Shown here: piece by piece, positions 24,575 through 33,195 of the stretch
Layout: the number at the start of each line of letters is the position of its first letter
Position numbering within the stretch: the first letter of the stretch is position 1
From: Staphylococcus sp. CAG:324
GTDB lineage: Bacteria > Bacillota_I > Bacilli_A > ML615J-28 > CAG-313
Direction: 5' to 3'
Length of the DNA: 64,000 bases
Assembly (NCBI GenBank): GCA_000433035.1
Contig: FR890813.1
Location: forward strand, 131,017 to 195,016
The notes under the pieces: model-generated
The model's input: the letters and a program-made list of their open reading frames with translations, nothing else
The model's database searches: none
What the model was told of the DNA's origin: nothing
Made by a program: the position numbers and the translations under genes

Positions 24575-25999
24575 CTACTCATTAAGTTTTTTTGTTTTAA
24601 CTGAACGTGACCTTTTTTTAATAATAATTGGCTTCTTCTCTTTTTGTTCACTAAAACGAGAATATGCTCCATAAAAGTGATAATCAATATAGTCAATAGG
24701 TCCTTGACGATTTTTAGCTATTGATAGAACCACTTCTTGATATGCTTTTTCTTCTTTTTTACTAGCCTCTCCTTGTTCTTCATCACTGCTATTATCCTCA
24801 ACATCACTTCTACGATATAAGAACATTACTAAATCGGCATCTTGTTCTATACTACCAGATTCACGAAGGTCAGCTAAAACTGGTCTTTTATCATCACGAG
24901 TTTCAATTCCCCGAGAAAGTTGTGATAAAGCAAGAATTGGCACGTCTAATTCACGCGCTAATGTTTTTAGTTGCCTTGAAATTTTTGAAACTTCTTCTTG
25001 ACGATTACCTCTAGAATCTGATAAGGTAATTAGTTGTAAATAGTCAATGATGACAAAATCCAATTGCTCTGCTTGTTTTAATTGACGACATTTAGATCTG
25101 ATATCCGCAATATTAGTTGAACTACTTTCATCAAAATGAAGATTTAGTCTACTTAAATCTTGCTTTGCAATTGACAACAATAACAATTCATCACTAGCAA
25201 GATGACCACTTCTAATATTAGAAAGTTCAAGATTCGCTTGATAACTAAATATTCTCATCATAAGTTGTTCGATACTCATTTCTAGCGAAAATAAAGCAAT
25301 ATGTTTATCCTTATTCATATTTGCAATATTTAAAGCAAGATTAATTGCATAAGAAGATTTACCAACTGATGGTCTTGCAGCTAAAATCATCAAATCGCCT
25401 TTTTGAAAACCAAGAGTAGCTTTATTTAAATTAGGATATCCCGTATTAAGACCAGTTAAATCTGACTTATTCCCAACATAACCTTCAATTTGCTCATATA
25501 CAACTTTAGCAGCCTCAGCAATTGTCATAAAATCTGATGTTCTTCTCTTTTTAATAGCTTTTAAAATAATATCCTCAGCTTTATCCAAAATTGCATTAAA
25601 ATCATATTTTGAAGTCAAAATATCACTTGATAATTCTTGCATATTTGCTAAAATTTTTCTTTCAATAGCTTTTTCTTCCACAATATTAATGTATAAATTA
25701 ACAGAAGATATTGATGGAATCATATCTAAAAGATCAACCAAATACGTTTTATAATCATCAATGTTAGAAACTTTATCACGAATCAGTTGTTCTGTAACCG
25801 ACACAGTTTCTATCTTAATTGAGTTATTAAATAAACTCATCATTGCTTTAAAAATAGTAGCATTTTGAGGGTTATAAAAATCATCAGCAGTAAGTTTACC
25901 AATCATTTGATTAATCACATTGTTTTCAAGTAAAATACTACCTAAAACATACATCTCCGCATCATTATTATATGGTACCGATTTTGTACGATTTTCCAT
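24575..25999 (-). CDS. dnaB: Replicative DNA helicase DnaB (DnaC of Bacillus)
   Basis: This hexameric helicase unwinds DNA at the fork. It has an N-terminal primase-interaction domain (about 5-105), a linker, and a RecA-type ATPase domain with Walker A ARPSVGKSS near 208-216, the Walker B-like FVIIDYLQLI, and the SRGIETRDDKRPVLADLRESG loop. The longest frame starts at 26026, but AAGGAG is correctly spaced from ATG at 25999, giving 474 residues. That start also removes overlap with the upstream gdpP-rplI gene. The order gdpP-rplI-dnaB is the usual Firmicute order. No intein is present. Confidence 0.96.
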   Translation of the reverse strand: MENRTKSVPYNNDAEMYVLGSILLENNVINQMIGKLTADDFYNPQNATIFKAMMSLFNNSIKIETVSVTEQLIRDKVSNIDDYKTYLVDLLDMIPSISSVNLYINIVEEKAIERKILANMQELSSDILTSKYDFNAILDKAEDIILKAIKKRRTSDFMTIAEAAKVVYEQIEGYVGNKSDLTGLNTGYPNLNKATLGFQKGDLMILAARPSVGKSSYAINLALNIANMNKDKHIALFSLEMSIEQLMMRIFSYQANLELSNIRSGHLASDELLLLSIAKQDLSRLNLHFDESSSTNIADIRSKCRQLKQAEQLDFVIIDYLQLITLSDSRGNRQEEVSKISRQLKTLARELDVPILALSQLSRGIETRDDKRPVLADLRESGSIEQDADLVMFLYRRSDVEDNSSDEEQGEASKKEEKAYQEVVLSIAKNRQGPIDYIDYHFYGAYSRFSEQKEKKPIIIKKRSRSVKTKKLNE

Positions 26000-26009
26000 A
26001 ATGTTCTCC

Positions 26010-26456
26010 TTATTGCTCTTCCACAACGAATAGTTTTATCTTTGCTACAACATCCTTATGCAATTGAATTGGTATTTCATATGTTCCAAGTGATGAAATA
26101 GAATTTTCTAAATCTAGTTTACGCTTATCTAATTTAATATTTAATTGTGAAAAAATTGCATCTACTATTTGCTTCCCACTAACTGAACCAAACAATTTGC
26201 CATCTTTTCCTACTCTTACTGCTATTTTCACTTCAGTTTTTTCAATTTTAGTTTTTAAATCATTCATTTCTTGTATTAATTCTGCTTCACGAATAGCAGC
26301 TTGGTGTTTTTCATCATCTAAAGCTTTCATATTTTCAGGCGATGCAATAATTGCTGTTTCATTACGGATTAAATTATTTCCATAGCCTGCTGCAACTTCA
26401 ATCACATCTCCTTTTTTACCTTTACCTTTTAAATCTTTGATTAAAATTATTTTCAT
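26010..26456 (-). CDS. rplI: Possible free ribosomal protein bL9 from an internal start
   Basis: Within the gdpP-rplI frame, ATG at 26456 begins exactly at the normal bL9 N-terminus (MKIILIKDLKGKGKKGD) and yields 148 residues, the usual bL9 length. It is preceded at ideal distance by GAGGAGG, one of the strongest ribosome binding sites in the window. The fused Gly-rich N-terminal domain of bL9 normally sits at the L1 stalk base, which would be awkward with a membrane anchor, so separate synthesis is sensible. The sequence shows the signal; use of it is inferred. Confidence 0.6.
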   Translation of the reverse strand: MKIILIKDLKGKGKKGDVIEVAAGYGNNLIRNETAIIASPENMKALDDEKHQAAIREAELIQEMNDLKTKIEKTEVKIAVRVGKDGKLFGSVSGKQIVDAIFSQLNIKLDKRKLDLENSISSLGTYEIPIQLHKDVVAKIKLFVVEEQ

Positions 26457-28481
26457 ATTTTCCTCCTCTGCCAAATATCCATCAAGTTTTTCCTTTAAAA
26501 TCGTAATTGTTTCAGCAATCGTTTCATTTTTTCTTTGAGCAGCAGCATTATTCAAATGTCCACCACCACCCATTTTTTCCATAATAATTTGTGAATTAAT
26601 TTTACCAAGACTTCTTGCACTTAAACCAATTTGATTTTCTGCAATCCGACCAATTGTAATTGCCAATTCAATATCTGATATTGATATGAGTTCATCAGAA
26701 ATTTTTGCTAAAGTTGACCTTTCAACGATTTCCTCTGGACTAGTATGAGCAATTGCAACCTTTTCTTTATAAATCTCTGTCGTTGAAATTGCCTCTTGTC
26801 TTGATATTTTTTCATTTAAATCCTCTTTTAAATATGCTTTGACCACATTCATATCCGCACCATATTTTTTTAGCGTGGATGCAACTTCAAAAGTTGTTGA
26901 TGAAGCCCGATAAACAAAATTATTTGTATCAACTACAATTCCAAGAAGCATCCAAGTTGCTTCTAATTCTGAAAATTCTACTGGTTCTTTCATAAAGGAC
27001 ATTAATTCAAAAATTAATTCAACACTAGAAGATGCCGATGCTTGTGAATAATAAAACTTAGGATTTTCAATAGCACCAGCCCCTCTTCGATGATGATCAA
27101 TAATACCTATTTTTTCAAAATGGTTAAAAATGCGTGTATCAATGGCTTGATAAATTGTTTGAAAATCCACAATCATTAAAAGACTTTCGCGATTTGATAA
27201 ACTTTTCAAATTATCATAAGTAACAAAAGCTTCCATAAAAGCAATATATTCTTTTTTTATTGTCCTAAAAATTTTTTCTACAGTAGAATCAATACTTTTA
27301 GGATCATAAATAATAAATGCATTTTTTCCTAGTTTTTTCGCCCATCTATAAATAGCAATTGTTGCCGCAAAGCCATCCGCATCAATATTTTTGTGTCCTA
27401 AAACAAAGATATTTGAAGAGTTAATCATAAGATTCGTTAATTCTTCACTTTTTACTCTAATTTCAACTTTTGATTCTTTAACAATTGGATCCGTTTTAGC
27501 ACCAAAAAATAAAGTTTCACTATTTTTTTTAACAACAACTTGATCTCCACCTCTACTTAAAGCCAATTCAAGTTGAGTTTGCGCATCATCGGATAAATCA
27601 TTCACATTCACATCATTACAAGCAATTCCCATACTAAGGGTAACCCTAACCACTCTTGAAGTAAATAAAATTTTAATATCATCAAGAATCGTAAAATTGG
27701 ATTTAATTAATTTTTCCAAATGTTCTTGGTCCGTAATCAAAATATACCTAGTTGAAGTAAGGGCTCTAACAAATACCCCATTTTCATTAGCCCATTTTGC
27801 AATAGCACCAATAATCTTTCCTTCATATTCTGCTTTCGTTTGAACATCAAATTCTTGCAATGATTCTTCTAAATTATCAATATTAATATAACCTAAAACT
27901 TCAGTTCGATTATAATATTGTGTTTGTAAAAGTTCAAAATTAGTAATATCCGTAAGATACATCACATTATATTTAACTAAATACTCTATATAATATATTT
28001 TTCCATAAATATTAGCATTATACGTAACTTTTTGATTATCACTATTTTCATCAATATCTTGCAAAACATCTTGTAATTTAGAATATAATGGTGATGCTAA
28101 ATCCTTTAAGTAAATGTGTTCTAAAGGACTCATAAAAATAGTTCTCGCATTTTGATTTGCCCACACAATTTTTGAATCACTATCAACAACAATTATCCCA
28201 ATTGGCAATTTATCAAAAGCTGTTTCTCCTGCTTTTTTTACTTTATAAGTGATTGAATTCCACATCTTAAGTCTATTTTGCAAAGTCATCGATTCTCTTG
28301 AATTTTTTATATTTATTGCAATCGAAATTAAAATTGCTAAAGAAACAATAAAAATACCAATAGGAATATATTGTAGATAATTGTTAATATCAAGTTTTGA
28401 TAAAACTGAAATTGAAAAATATGCAGACACCAAAATAATGGATGATAATATGATAATAAAAATTGTTTTTCTTTTTTCCAT
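26010..28481 (-). CDS. gdpP: GdpP-type c-di-AMP phosphodiesterase fused in frame to ribosomal protein bL9
   Basis: The protein has 823 residues. In order: two membrane helices (about 5-55), a degenerate PAS domain (about 85-180), a modified GGDEF domain (about 195-320), a DHH phosphoesterase domain with GHKNIDADG near 363 and IDHH near 462-464, DHHA1 with GGGGH near 638-642, and then complete bL9 from 676 to 823. GdpP degrades cyclic di-AMP at the membrane; bL9 belongs to the large ribosomal subunit. In Bacillus these are separate adjacent genes (yybT, rplI). Start chosen at ATG 28481 behind AGAGG rather than the longer frame from 28526. The bL9 part may also be translated separately (see 26010-26456). 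Confidence 0.93.
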   Translation of the reverse strand: MEKRKTIFIIILSSIILVSAYFSISVLSKLDINNYLQYIPIGIFIVSLAILISIAINIKNSRESMTLQNRLKMWNSITYKVKKAGETAFDKLPIGIIVVDSDSKIVWANQNARTIFMSPLEHIYLKDLASPLYSKLQDVLQDIDENSDNQKVTYNANIYGKIYYIEYLVKYNVMYLTDITNFELLQTQYYNRTEVLGYINIDNLEESLQEFDVQTKAEYEGKIIGAIAKWANENGVFVRALTSTRYILITDQEHLEKLIKSNFTILDDIKILFTSRVVRVTLSMGIACNDVNVNDLSDDAQTQLELALSRGGDQVVVKKNSETLFFGAKTDPIVKESKVEIRVKSEELTNLMINSSNIFVLGHKNIDADGFAATIAIYRWAKKLGKNAFIIYDPKSIDSTVEKIFRTIKKEYIAFMEAFVTYDNLKSLSNRESLLMIVDFQTIYQAIDTRIFNHFEKIGIIDHHRRGAGAIENPKFYYSQASASSSVELIFELMSFMKEPVEFSELEATWMLLGIVVDTNNFVYRASSTTFEVASTLKKYGADMNVVKAYLKEDLNEKISRQEAISTTEIYKEKVAIAHTSPEEIVERSTLAKISDELISISDIELAITIGRIAENQIGLSARSLGKINSQIIMEKMGGGGHLNNAAAQRKNETIAETITILKEKLDGYLAEEENMKIILIKDLKGKGKKGDVIEVAAGYGNNLIRNETAIIASPENMKALDDEKHQAAIREAELIQEMNDLKTKIEKTEVKIAVRVGKDGKLFGSVSGKQIVDAIFSQLNIKLDKRKLDLENSISSLGTYEIPIQLHKDVVAKIKLFVVEEQ

Positions 28482-28514
28482 GTTAATACCTCTTTTGGGC
28501 ATAATTGATATTTT

Positions 28515-28543
28515 ATTATACCACATTTGCTTTTTTTATTCAA
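28515..28543 (-). promoter_or_regulatory. Sigma-A promoter for gdpP-rplI-dnaB
   Basis: TTGAAT (28538-28543), a 17-bp spacer and TATAAT (28515-28520) on the minus strand, 34 bp before the chosen gdpP start. This placement also supports that start over the one at 28526. Confidence 0.7.
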
Positions 28544-28600
28544 CTTTATCAACATTTTTTTTGAATTTTAAATTTTTTACTAAACAAAAAATTCCTAAAA

Positions 28601-28630
28601 AAAAGAGAAAATAATCTAATTTTCTCTTTT
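28601..28630 (-). terminator. Terminator at the end of the DegV gene
   Basis: AAAAGAGAAAAT and its complement form a 12-bp stem overlapping the stop codon, followed by T-rich sequence on the minus strand. Confidence 0.65.
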
Positions 28631-29503
28631 ATCTCCCATAAAAAATAAAGCAATAGTTCCAGGACCTGTATGCGAACCAATTACTGTTCCAATATTGTTG
28701 ATGACAACACGACCATTTAGATTAGGAAATTTAGCCTCTACCATACTTGCAACTTTTTTGGCATCATCTAAACAAGCAGAATGACACATATAACATTTAC
28801 CACTATAATTATAGCCATCTTGTGCATGTTCTTCCATTCGCTTTACAATTTCAACCATTGTTTTTTCTTTTGTTCTTACTTTTTTTCTTGGTATGAGACG
28901 ACCTAAATTATCCATATTTAATAAAGGACATATTTTTAGAAGTTGACCAAGGAAAAAACTAGTTGTCGAAATTCGCCCACCTCTTTTATAACTTGTCAAA
29001 TCCGTTGAAAAAAACCAATGATGCACATTTAATTTGTTTGCCTCAGCCCATTCATAACATGCATCAAAAGTTTTTCCCTCATCTCTTAAATCAGCCAAGT
29101 AACTCATTAAAAGTCCATAACCACTTGATGCTCCTAAAGAATCAACTACTTTAATTTTTAAATTGGGATATTTTTCTTCCAAATATCTTTTTGCAAGCAT
29201 TGCTGAATTATACGAACCCGATATTCCAGATGAAAGTGTCACATGTAAAATATTTTGTCCTTTTTCCAAAAAAGGTTCCCAAAACTTAATATATTGTTCA
29301 CTATTTACTTGTGAAGTTGTTGGGGTTGCCCCTTTGGCTATTTTATCAAAAAAGACATCAGCAGAAATTGACACGCCTAAATCATCAGGATATTCAATTC
29401 CATCAAGAGTATAATGAAAACAAACATATGGAATATTCCTTTTTTCTAAATATTCCTTTTCTAAATCAACAGTTGAACAACATGTAATTACAAAATTATT
29501 CAT
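28616..29503 (-). CDS. DegV family fatty-acid-binding protein (FakB-like)
   Basis: This 295-residue protein has the DegV N-terminal VITCCSTVDLEKEYL and the conserved TPTTSQVN segment near 60-67, with ILHVTLSSGISGSYNSA following. DegV/FakB proteins bind a fatty acid and present it to the kinase FakA, feeding exogenous fatty acids into phospholipid synthesis. FakA is not in the window. The longest frame begins at 29590, but AAGGAGGG precedes ATG at 29503. Given the FabT-like regulator elsewhere in the window, a role in lipid supply is plausible but not shown. Confidence 0.88.
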   Translation of the reverse strand: MNNFVITCCSTVDLEKEYLEKRNIPYVCFHYTLDGIEYPDDLGVSISADVFFDKIAKGATPTTSQVNSEQYIKFWEPFLEKGQNILHVTLSSGISGSYNSAMLAKRYLEEKYPNLKIKVVDSLGASSGYGLLMSYLADLRDEGKTFDACYEWAEANKLNVHHWFFSTDLTSYKRGGRISTTSFFLGQLLKICPLLNMDNLGRLIPRKKVRTKEKTMVEIVKRMEEHAQDGYNYSGKCYMCHSACLDDAKKVASMVEAKFPNLNGRVVINNIGTVIGSHTGPGTIALFFMGDKREN

Positions 29504-29561
29504 TACAATAAACCCTCCTTTAAAATAAATATTATATACTATGCTTTGTATTACAAATTCA

Positions 29562-29590
29562 ATTATACTCTTAATACTCATTTTTATCAA
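29562..29590 (-). promoter_or_regulatory. Sigma-A promoter for the DegV gene
   Basis: TTGATA (29585-29590), a 17-bp spacer and TATAAT (29562-29567) on the minus strand. Confidence 0.7.
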
Positions 29591-29681
29591 TATATTTTTA
29601 TTATTTGAACTATCTAATTATTAAAATTAGAAGAGAATTGAATTCTCCTATTTGGAGAATACTTTTTTCAACAAAAAAATA

Positions 29682-29708
29682 AAAACAACACAATAGTTGT
29701 GTTGTTTT
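29682..29708 (-). terminator. Terminator of the rpsF-ssb-rpsR operon
   Basis: AAAACAACACAA and TTGTGTTGTTTT arms with a 3-base loop, just after rpsR, with a T-rich tail on the minus strand. Confidence 0.8.
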
Positions 29709-29714
29709 ATATAA

Positions 29715-29936
29715 CTATTCTCTAACAAATGGTAATAATCCCATATGACGAGCACGTTTAATAGCTATTGCAAGTTCTCTTTGATAAATAGCCTTTGTTC
29801 CTGTTATACGACGGGGTAAAATTTTTCCACGATCTGATACAAATCTTTTTAAAAGATCAACATCTTTCCAATCTATTTTCTTTACTTTATTGTCGGTAAA
29901 ATAACAAGTTTTTTTACGCCTTTTAAAAGTTGCCAT
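29715..29936 (-). CDS. rpsR: Ribosomal protein bS18
   Basis: This 73-residue basic protein has the family core DVDLLKRFVSDRGKILPRRITGTKAIYQRELAIAIKRAR in the expected register. It binds bS6 in the platform of the 30S subunit. The N-terminus (FKRRKKTCYFTDNK) keeps one cysteine. It lies 12 bp after ssb, and the operon order rpsF-ssb-rpsR is conserved across Bacilli. The ribosome binding site is AGGAGG. Confidence 0.97.
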   Translation of the reverse strand: MATFKRRKKTCYFTDNKVKKIDWKDVDLLKRFVSDRGKILPRRITGTKAIYQRELAIAIKRARHMGLLPFVRE

Positions 29937-29948
29937 ATATTTTTCCTC

Positions 29949-30458
29949 CTAGAATGGTAAGTCATCATCAGAAATATCAAATTGTTTTTTAACTTCATCA
30001 TATTGATCGGTTTTCTTTGATTCTGATTGATAAAAGTTATTATTCTGTGGTTGTGACATAGGAGTTTGTTGTTGAAAAGGTGTTTGCATATAAGATGTTT
30101 CATATGATGAATAATCATTATATCCACCTTGACTAGCATTTTTAGGCTCAAGAAAATGAATATTATCACAAATAACCTCAGTAGCTATTCTATTTGATCC
30201 ATCTTGGGCCACATATCTCCTTGTTTGAAGTTTTCCTTCCACTCCTATTTGTCCACCTTTTTTGATAAATCGACATAAGTTTTCTGCTTGCTTATTAAAA
30301 GCTACACAATTGATAAAATCAGCTTCACGTTCTCCATTAGGAGAAGGAGCTATACGATTTACAGCAATTGAAAATGCTGTAAACGAAACATTATTGGGTG
30401 AAGTTCTAAGTTCGGGATCTTTGGTAATTCTTCCTACTAAAATAACACGATTCATCAT
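29949..30458 (-). CDS. ssb: Single-stranded DNA-binding protein
   Basis: This 169-residue protein has an N-terminal OB fold (about 1-108, opening MNRVILVGRITKDPELR), a Gln/Asn/Ser-rich flexible linker, and the acidic C-terminal tip DISDDDLPF, which recruits DNA metabolism proteins. It coats single-stranded DNA during replication and repair. It sits between rpsF and rpsR, as in Bacillus. The ribosome binding site is AGGAGGG. Confidence 0.97.
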   Translation of the reverse strand: MMNRVILVGRITKDPELRTSPNNVSFTAFSIAVNRIAPSPNGEREADFINCVAFNKQAENLCRFIKKGGQIGVEGKLQTRRYVAQDGSNRIATEVICDNIHFLEPKNASQGGYNDYSSYETSYMQTPFQQQTPMSQPQNNNFYQSESKKTDQYDEVKKQFDISDDDLPF

Positions 30459-30465
30459 GTCCCTC

Positions 30466-30747
30466 CTATTCAGCTACAGTAATGTAACGAATAATATTTT
30501 CTTTAATATTAGCTATACGCTCGAATTCTTTAACAGCTTCAGGTGTTGCGGTTACATTCAACAATACATAATAACCTTTTGTTTCACCTTTAATTTCGTA
30601 AGCCAATTCTCTCATACCCCATTCTTTGACACTATCTACCGTAGAATTTTTTGTAACAAAAACGGTATTCATTTCCTCAATCAAAGCTTTTCTAGCTTCT
30701 TCTTCAACATTGGGGCGAACGATATACATAACTTCGTATTTTTTCAT
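30466..30747 (-). CDS. rpsF: Ribosomal protein bS6
   Basis: This 93-residue protein opens MKKYEVMYIVRPNV and contains VKEWGMRELAYEIKGETKGYYVLLN, the bS6 core. The open frame extends 24 codons further upstream to 30819, but a strong AAAGGAGGTG lies directly before ATG at 30747, and the upstream part overlaps the leader structure. bS6 and bS18 bind together on the 30S platform and, in many bacteria, on their own leader RNA. Confidence 0.96.
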   Translation of the reverse strand: MKKYEVMYIVRPNVEEEARKALIEEMNTVFVTKNSTVDSVKEWGMRELAYEIKGETKGYYVLLNVTATPEAVKEFERIANIKENIIRYITVAE

Positions 30748-30767
30748 TCTTTGCACCTCCTTTTGGT

Positions 30768-30798
30768 CTTGCGGCCTTATAATAAAATATAAAGCAAG
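30768..30798 (-). promoter_or_regulatory. Putative S6:S18 autoregulatory leader motif
   Basis: In the rpsF leader, CTTGC (30794-30798) pairs with GCAAG (30768-30772). An inner AT stem and a GGCC bulge next to the lower stem place a CCG trinucleotide at the junction. This is the arrangement described for the S6:S18 complex binding motif that represses rpsF operons. Assignment is by structure and position only. Confidence 0.6.
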
Positions 30799-30827
30799 GC
30801 AGAGTACAAACATACTCATGCTTGTTT

Positions 30828-30856
30828 ATTATATCATATTTTTATTATCTTGTAAA
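30828..30856 (-). promoter_or_regulatory. Sigma-A promoter for rpsF-ssb-rpsR
   Basis: TTTACA (30851-30856), a 17-bp spacer and TATAAT (30828-30833) on the minus strand, leaving a leader of about 75 nt. Confidence 0.75.
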
Positions 30857-30915
30857 GTTATTACTTCTTTTTTCTTTTCACTAAACAGATTTTATTACAT
30901 TTGAATTATTTCTCT

Positions 30916-31719
30916 TTATTTAAATACAAATTTTTCAATTGCTCTTGCAACTCCACTATTATTATTCGATTCTGTGATAAAATTAGCTCTTTTTTTAATT
31001 TGGAGGTTAGCATTTTTCATTGCAACTTTTATTTTTGCACAACAAAACATAGATAAATCATTTTCTTCATCACCAATAACCATAATTTCATCTGTATCTA
31101 TATTAAGAATTTGGGTTAAAATTTTTATAGCATTGCCTTTAGAGACATGATTTGGTAAAAATTCTAAAAAATAAGGCGTACTTCTTACAATATTATATCG
31201 ATTATTCAGTTCTAGAGGTATTTTGGTTTGAATTTCATCAATAGTCTTCTCTTCATCCGCTAAAATAATTTTATTGGCGTAATCCATTTTTTTTAATTCA
31301 ACAATTGTTCTTTTTTCAAAATGAACTTGATTAAAAATTTTTAAATTAGCAATTTTTAAATCTTGGTTTAAACTGAAAATTTGATCTTGACAATACAAAT
31401 AAATATCACCATTATATTTGTCTAAAAAATTAATAATTTCACAAATATCTTGATTAGATAACCTCTGCTCATAAATTATTTCACTATTATCGCCAATTAA
31501 TATACAACCGCCATTATAAGTGATAACATAATCGGTATTATGGTTTAAATCTAATTGTTGTAAAATCTCTTTCACTCTAAAATAAGGTCTTCCACTAGCA
31601 ATTATTATTTTTATACCATATGTTTTAGCTTTTTGAATTGCTATTTTATTATCTTGACTAATTTCTTTATTATCATCTAATAACGTTCCATCTAAATCTA
31701 TTGCAATTAGTTTTATCAT
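30916..31719 (-). CDS. Cof-type HAD superfamily phosphatase
   Basis: This 267-residue protein has the HAD motif I as AIDLDGTLLDD (nucleophile D8, acid/base D10), the IASGRPYFRV motif II region, and the motif IV MVIGDEENDLSMF near the C-terminus. The C2 cap domain in the middle (about 85-190) is that of Cof-type hydrolases, which dephosphorylate sugar phosphates, PLP or flavin precursors. The substrate cannot be predicted. It appears monocistronic. Confidence 0.92.
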   Translation of the reverse strand: MIKLIAIDLDGTLLDDNKEISQDNKIAIQKAKTYGIKIIIASGRPYFRVKEILQQLDLNHNTDYVITYNGGCILIGDNSEIIYEQRLSNQDICEIINFLDKYNGDIYLYCQDQIFSLNQDLKIANLKIFNQVHFEKRTIVELKKMDYANKIILADEEKTIDEIQTKIPLELNNRYNIVRSTPYFLEFLPNHVSKGNAIKILTQILNIDTDEIMVIGDEENDLSMFCCAKIKVAMKNANLQIKKRANFITESNNNSGVARAIEKFVFK

Positions 31720-31780
31720 TGTAATACCTCTATTTTATATATTGTATTTTAAATTTTGAATTTTCCTGATTCTTCTATTT

Positions 31781-32557
31781 TTAAGAATGATATTTTTCAA
31801 TAATTTTGCCAACCATTTTTAAACCTTCTTGATACCCTCTTCCCAATAACTTACTTTGTTCTTCTTTGGACATTTTAAAATTTAAAATTTTTGAACCATT
31901 GGTGTTTATTTTTATTAAATTCATATTTGAGGGAAGATTTTTTAATTCTTTTTGTAAGATTTGAAAACCAATTACTAAATCATCATCTTGATATTGAAAA
32001 GCATTATACGGAAAATTATTACATAGACCACCATCTAATACATAATCATTTATTAATTTAAGTGGTTTAAAATATCCTGGGTAACTAGCACTCATTATAA
32101 TTGCTTTAGATACAGGAAAAAGATTAGGACTGATTTGATATATTGGTAAATCATCGGGAAAAATAATTTGCCTATATTTTTGAGCATTTGTACCTATTAC
32201 TTTTAATTTGTAATCATTTTCTAATCTTAAATTATTAAAAGTATAAATTCCTTTTATTCTTAATAAATAATCTATTTCTTCTTCAAAATGAACAGTAGAA
32301 TATAAACCTTTATCACTTATGAGATTTTTTATTTTATTAGGTTCACTTTTGACTAAGGTTTTAAAATCTAGATTGTTTATTATATAAAGCATTTCTTGTC
32401 CATTATAGCCTGCTGCTACTAAACCTGCAATAATTGCACCAACACTAGTTCCTGCAGCTTTTTTACATATAAACCCATTTTCTTCAAGTGCAATAAGGGC
32501 ACCAATATAAGCAATTCCCTTCATTCCACCACCTTGAAAAATTCCAATATATTCCAT
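31781..32557 (-). CDS. Patatin-like phospholipase
   Basis: This 258-residue protein has the patatin fold signatures: oxyanion loop GGGMKG near 9-14, nucleophile elbow GTSVG with Ser38, and the catalytic dyad partner Asp175 in VLDGGLCNNFP. Patatins hydrolyse acyl esters of lipids. No signal peptide is visible, so it probably acts in the cytosol or at the inner membrane face. It is followed by HAD after about 60 bp, possibly cotranscribed. Confidence 0.92.
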   Translation of the reverse strand: MEYIGIFQGGGMKGIAYIGALIALEENGFICKKAAGTSVGAIIAGLVAAGYNGQEMLYIINNLDFKTLVKSEPNKIKNLISDKGLYSTVHFEEEIDYLLRIKGIYTFNNLRLENDYKLKVIGTNAQKYRQIIFPDDLPIYQISPNLFPVSKAIIMSASYPGYFKPLKLINDYVLDGGLCNNFPYNAFQYQDDDLVIGFQILQKELKNLPSNMNLIKINTNGSKILNFKMSKEEQSKLLGRGYQEGLKMVGKIIEKYHS

Positions 32558-32600
32558 TGAATCACCAATAAATTATATGATTCAATCTTTCCTTTAATTA

Positions 32601-32628
32601 AAAAGATATTAACTTTATTGTTAATATC
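32601..32628 (-). terminator. Terminator after the DJ-1 family gene
   Basis: GATATTAAC and GTTAATATC arms with a 6-base loop, followed by TTTTT on the minus strand, 10 bp after the stop codon. Confidence 0.65.
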
Positions 32629-32637
32629 ATCTTAATC

Positions 32638-33186
32638 TTATTTATAATAGACATTGTGCAAAACCATATTAGCAACTTCTTCATTCGCTAAATATTTGAT
32701 AATAGCAAAAGCAAAATCAAATGTTGTTCCCGCAGCCTTTGATGTAATAATATGATCACTTACAACAACTCTTTCATTTTCTTTATAAATACCATCAATA
32801 TTTGTTTCACAACTAGGAAAACATACGTATTCTTTACCTTTCAATATTCCTACTGCATCTAAAATTAATGGAGCTGCACAAATCGTAGCAATCAATTTTT
32901 GTTTTTGATAAAATAATTTGATACAATGTTTAGTAATATTTGAATTTAAATGTGTTTCAAAGACAGCTTTGCCACCTGGTATGATTAAAAAAGCATACTT
33001 ATCTAAATCAATTTCATCAATTAAATAATCTGCTTGTAATTTCACACCTGACTGAGTAATTAGATTATAATCTTCCGTTATGCTAACTAAATCAATTTCT
33101 ATTTTGGCTCTTCTTAGCATATCAATGGTAATTAGAGCTTCCACATCTTCAAAATAATTAGCTAATAAAATAAGTCCTTTCATCAT
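32638..33186 (-). CDS. DJ-1/PfpI family protein
   Basis: This 182-residue protein has the DJ-1 fold with Cys103 in the nucleophile elbow LIATICAAPLIL, and the conserved acidic residue near the N-terminus (E13 region of NYFEDVEAL). LIIPGGKAV precedes the elbow. Family members include ThiJ/YajL-like proteins with roles in glyoxal or oxidative damage handling; the specific function is unknown. It lies 9 bp after trmB, probably in one transcript with it. Confidence 0.88.
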   Translation of the reverse strand: MMKGLILLANYFEDVEALITIDMLRRAKIEIDLVSITEDYNLITQSGVKLQADYLIDEIDLDKYAFLIIPGGKAVFETHLNSNITKHCIKLFYQKQKLIATICAAPLILDAVGILKGKEYVCFPSCETNIDGIYKENERVVVSDHIITSKAAGTTFDFAFAIIKYLANEEVANMVLHNVYYK

Positions 33187-33195
33187 CTTTCCTTT

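Noticed and set aside
25999..26026. Upstream extension of dnaB to 26026
   Set aside because: It overlaps the bL9 3' end, whereas AAGGAG is well placed for the ATG at 25999.
30748..30819. 24-codon N-terminal extension of rpsF
   Set aside because: It spans the leader stem and precedes the AAAGGAGGTG site; normal bS6 begins at MKKYEVMYI.
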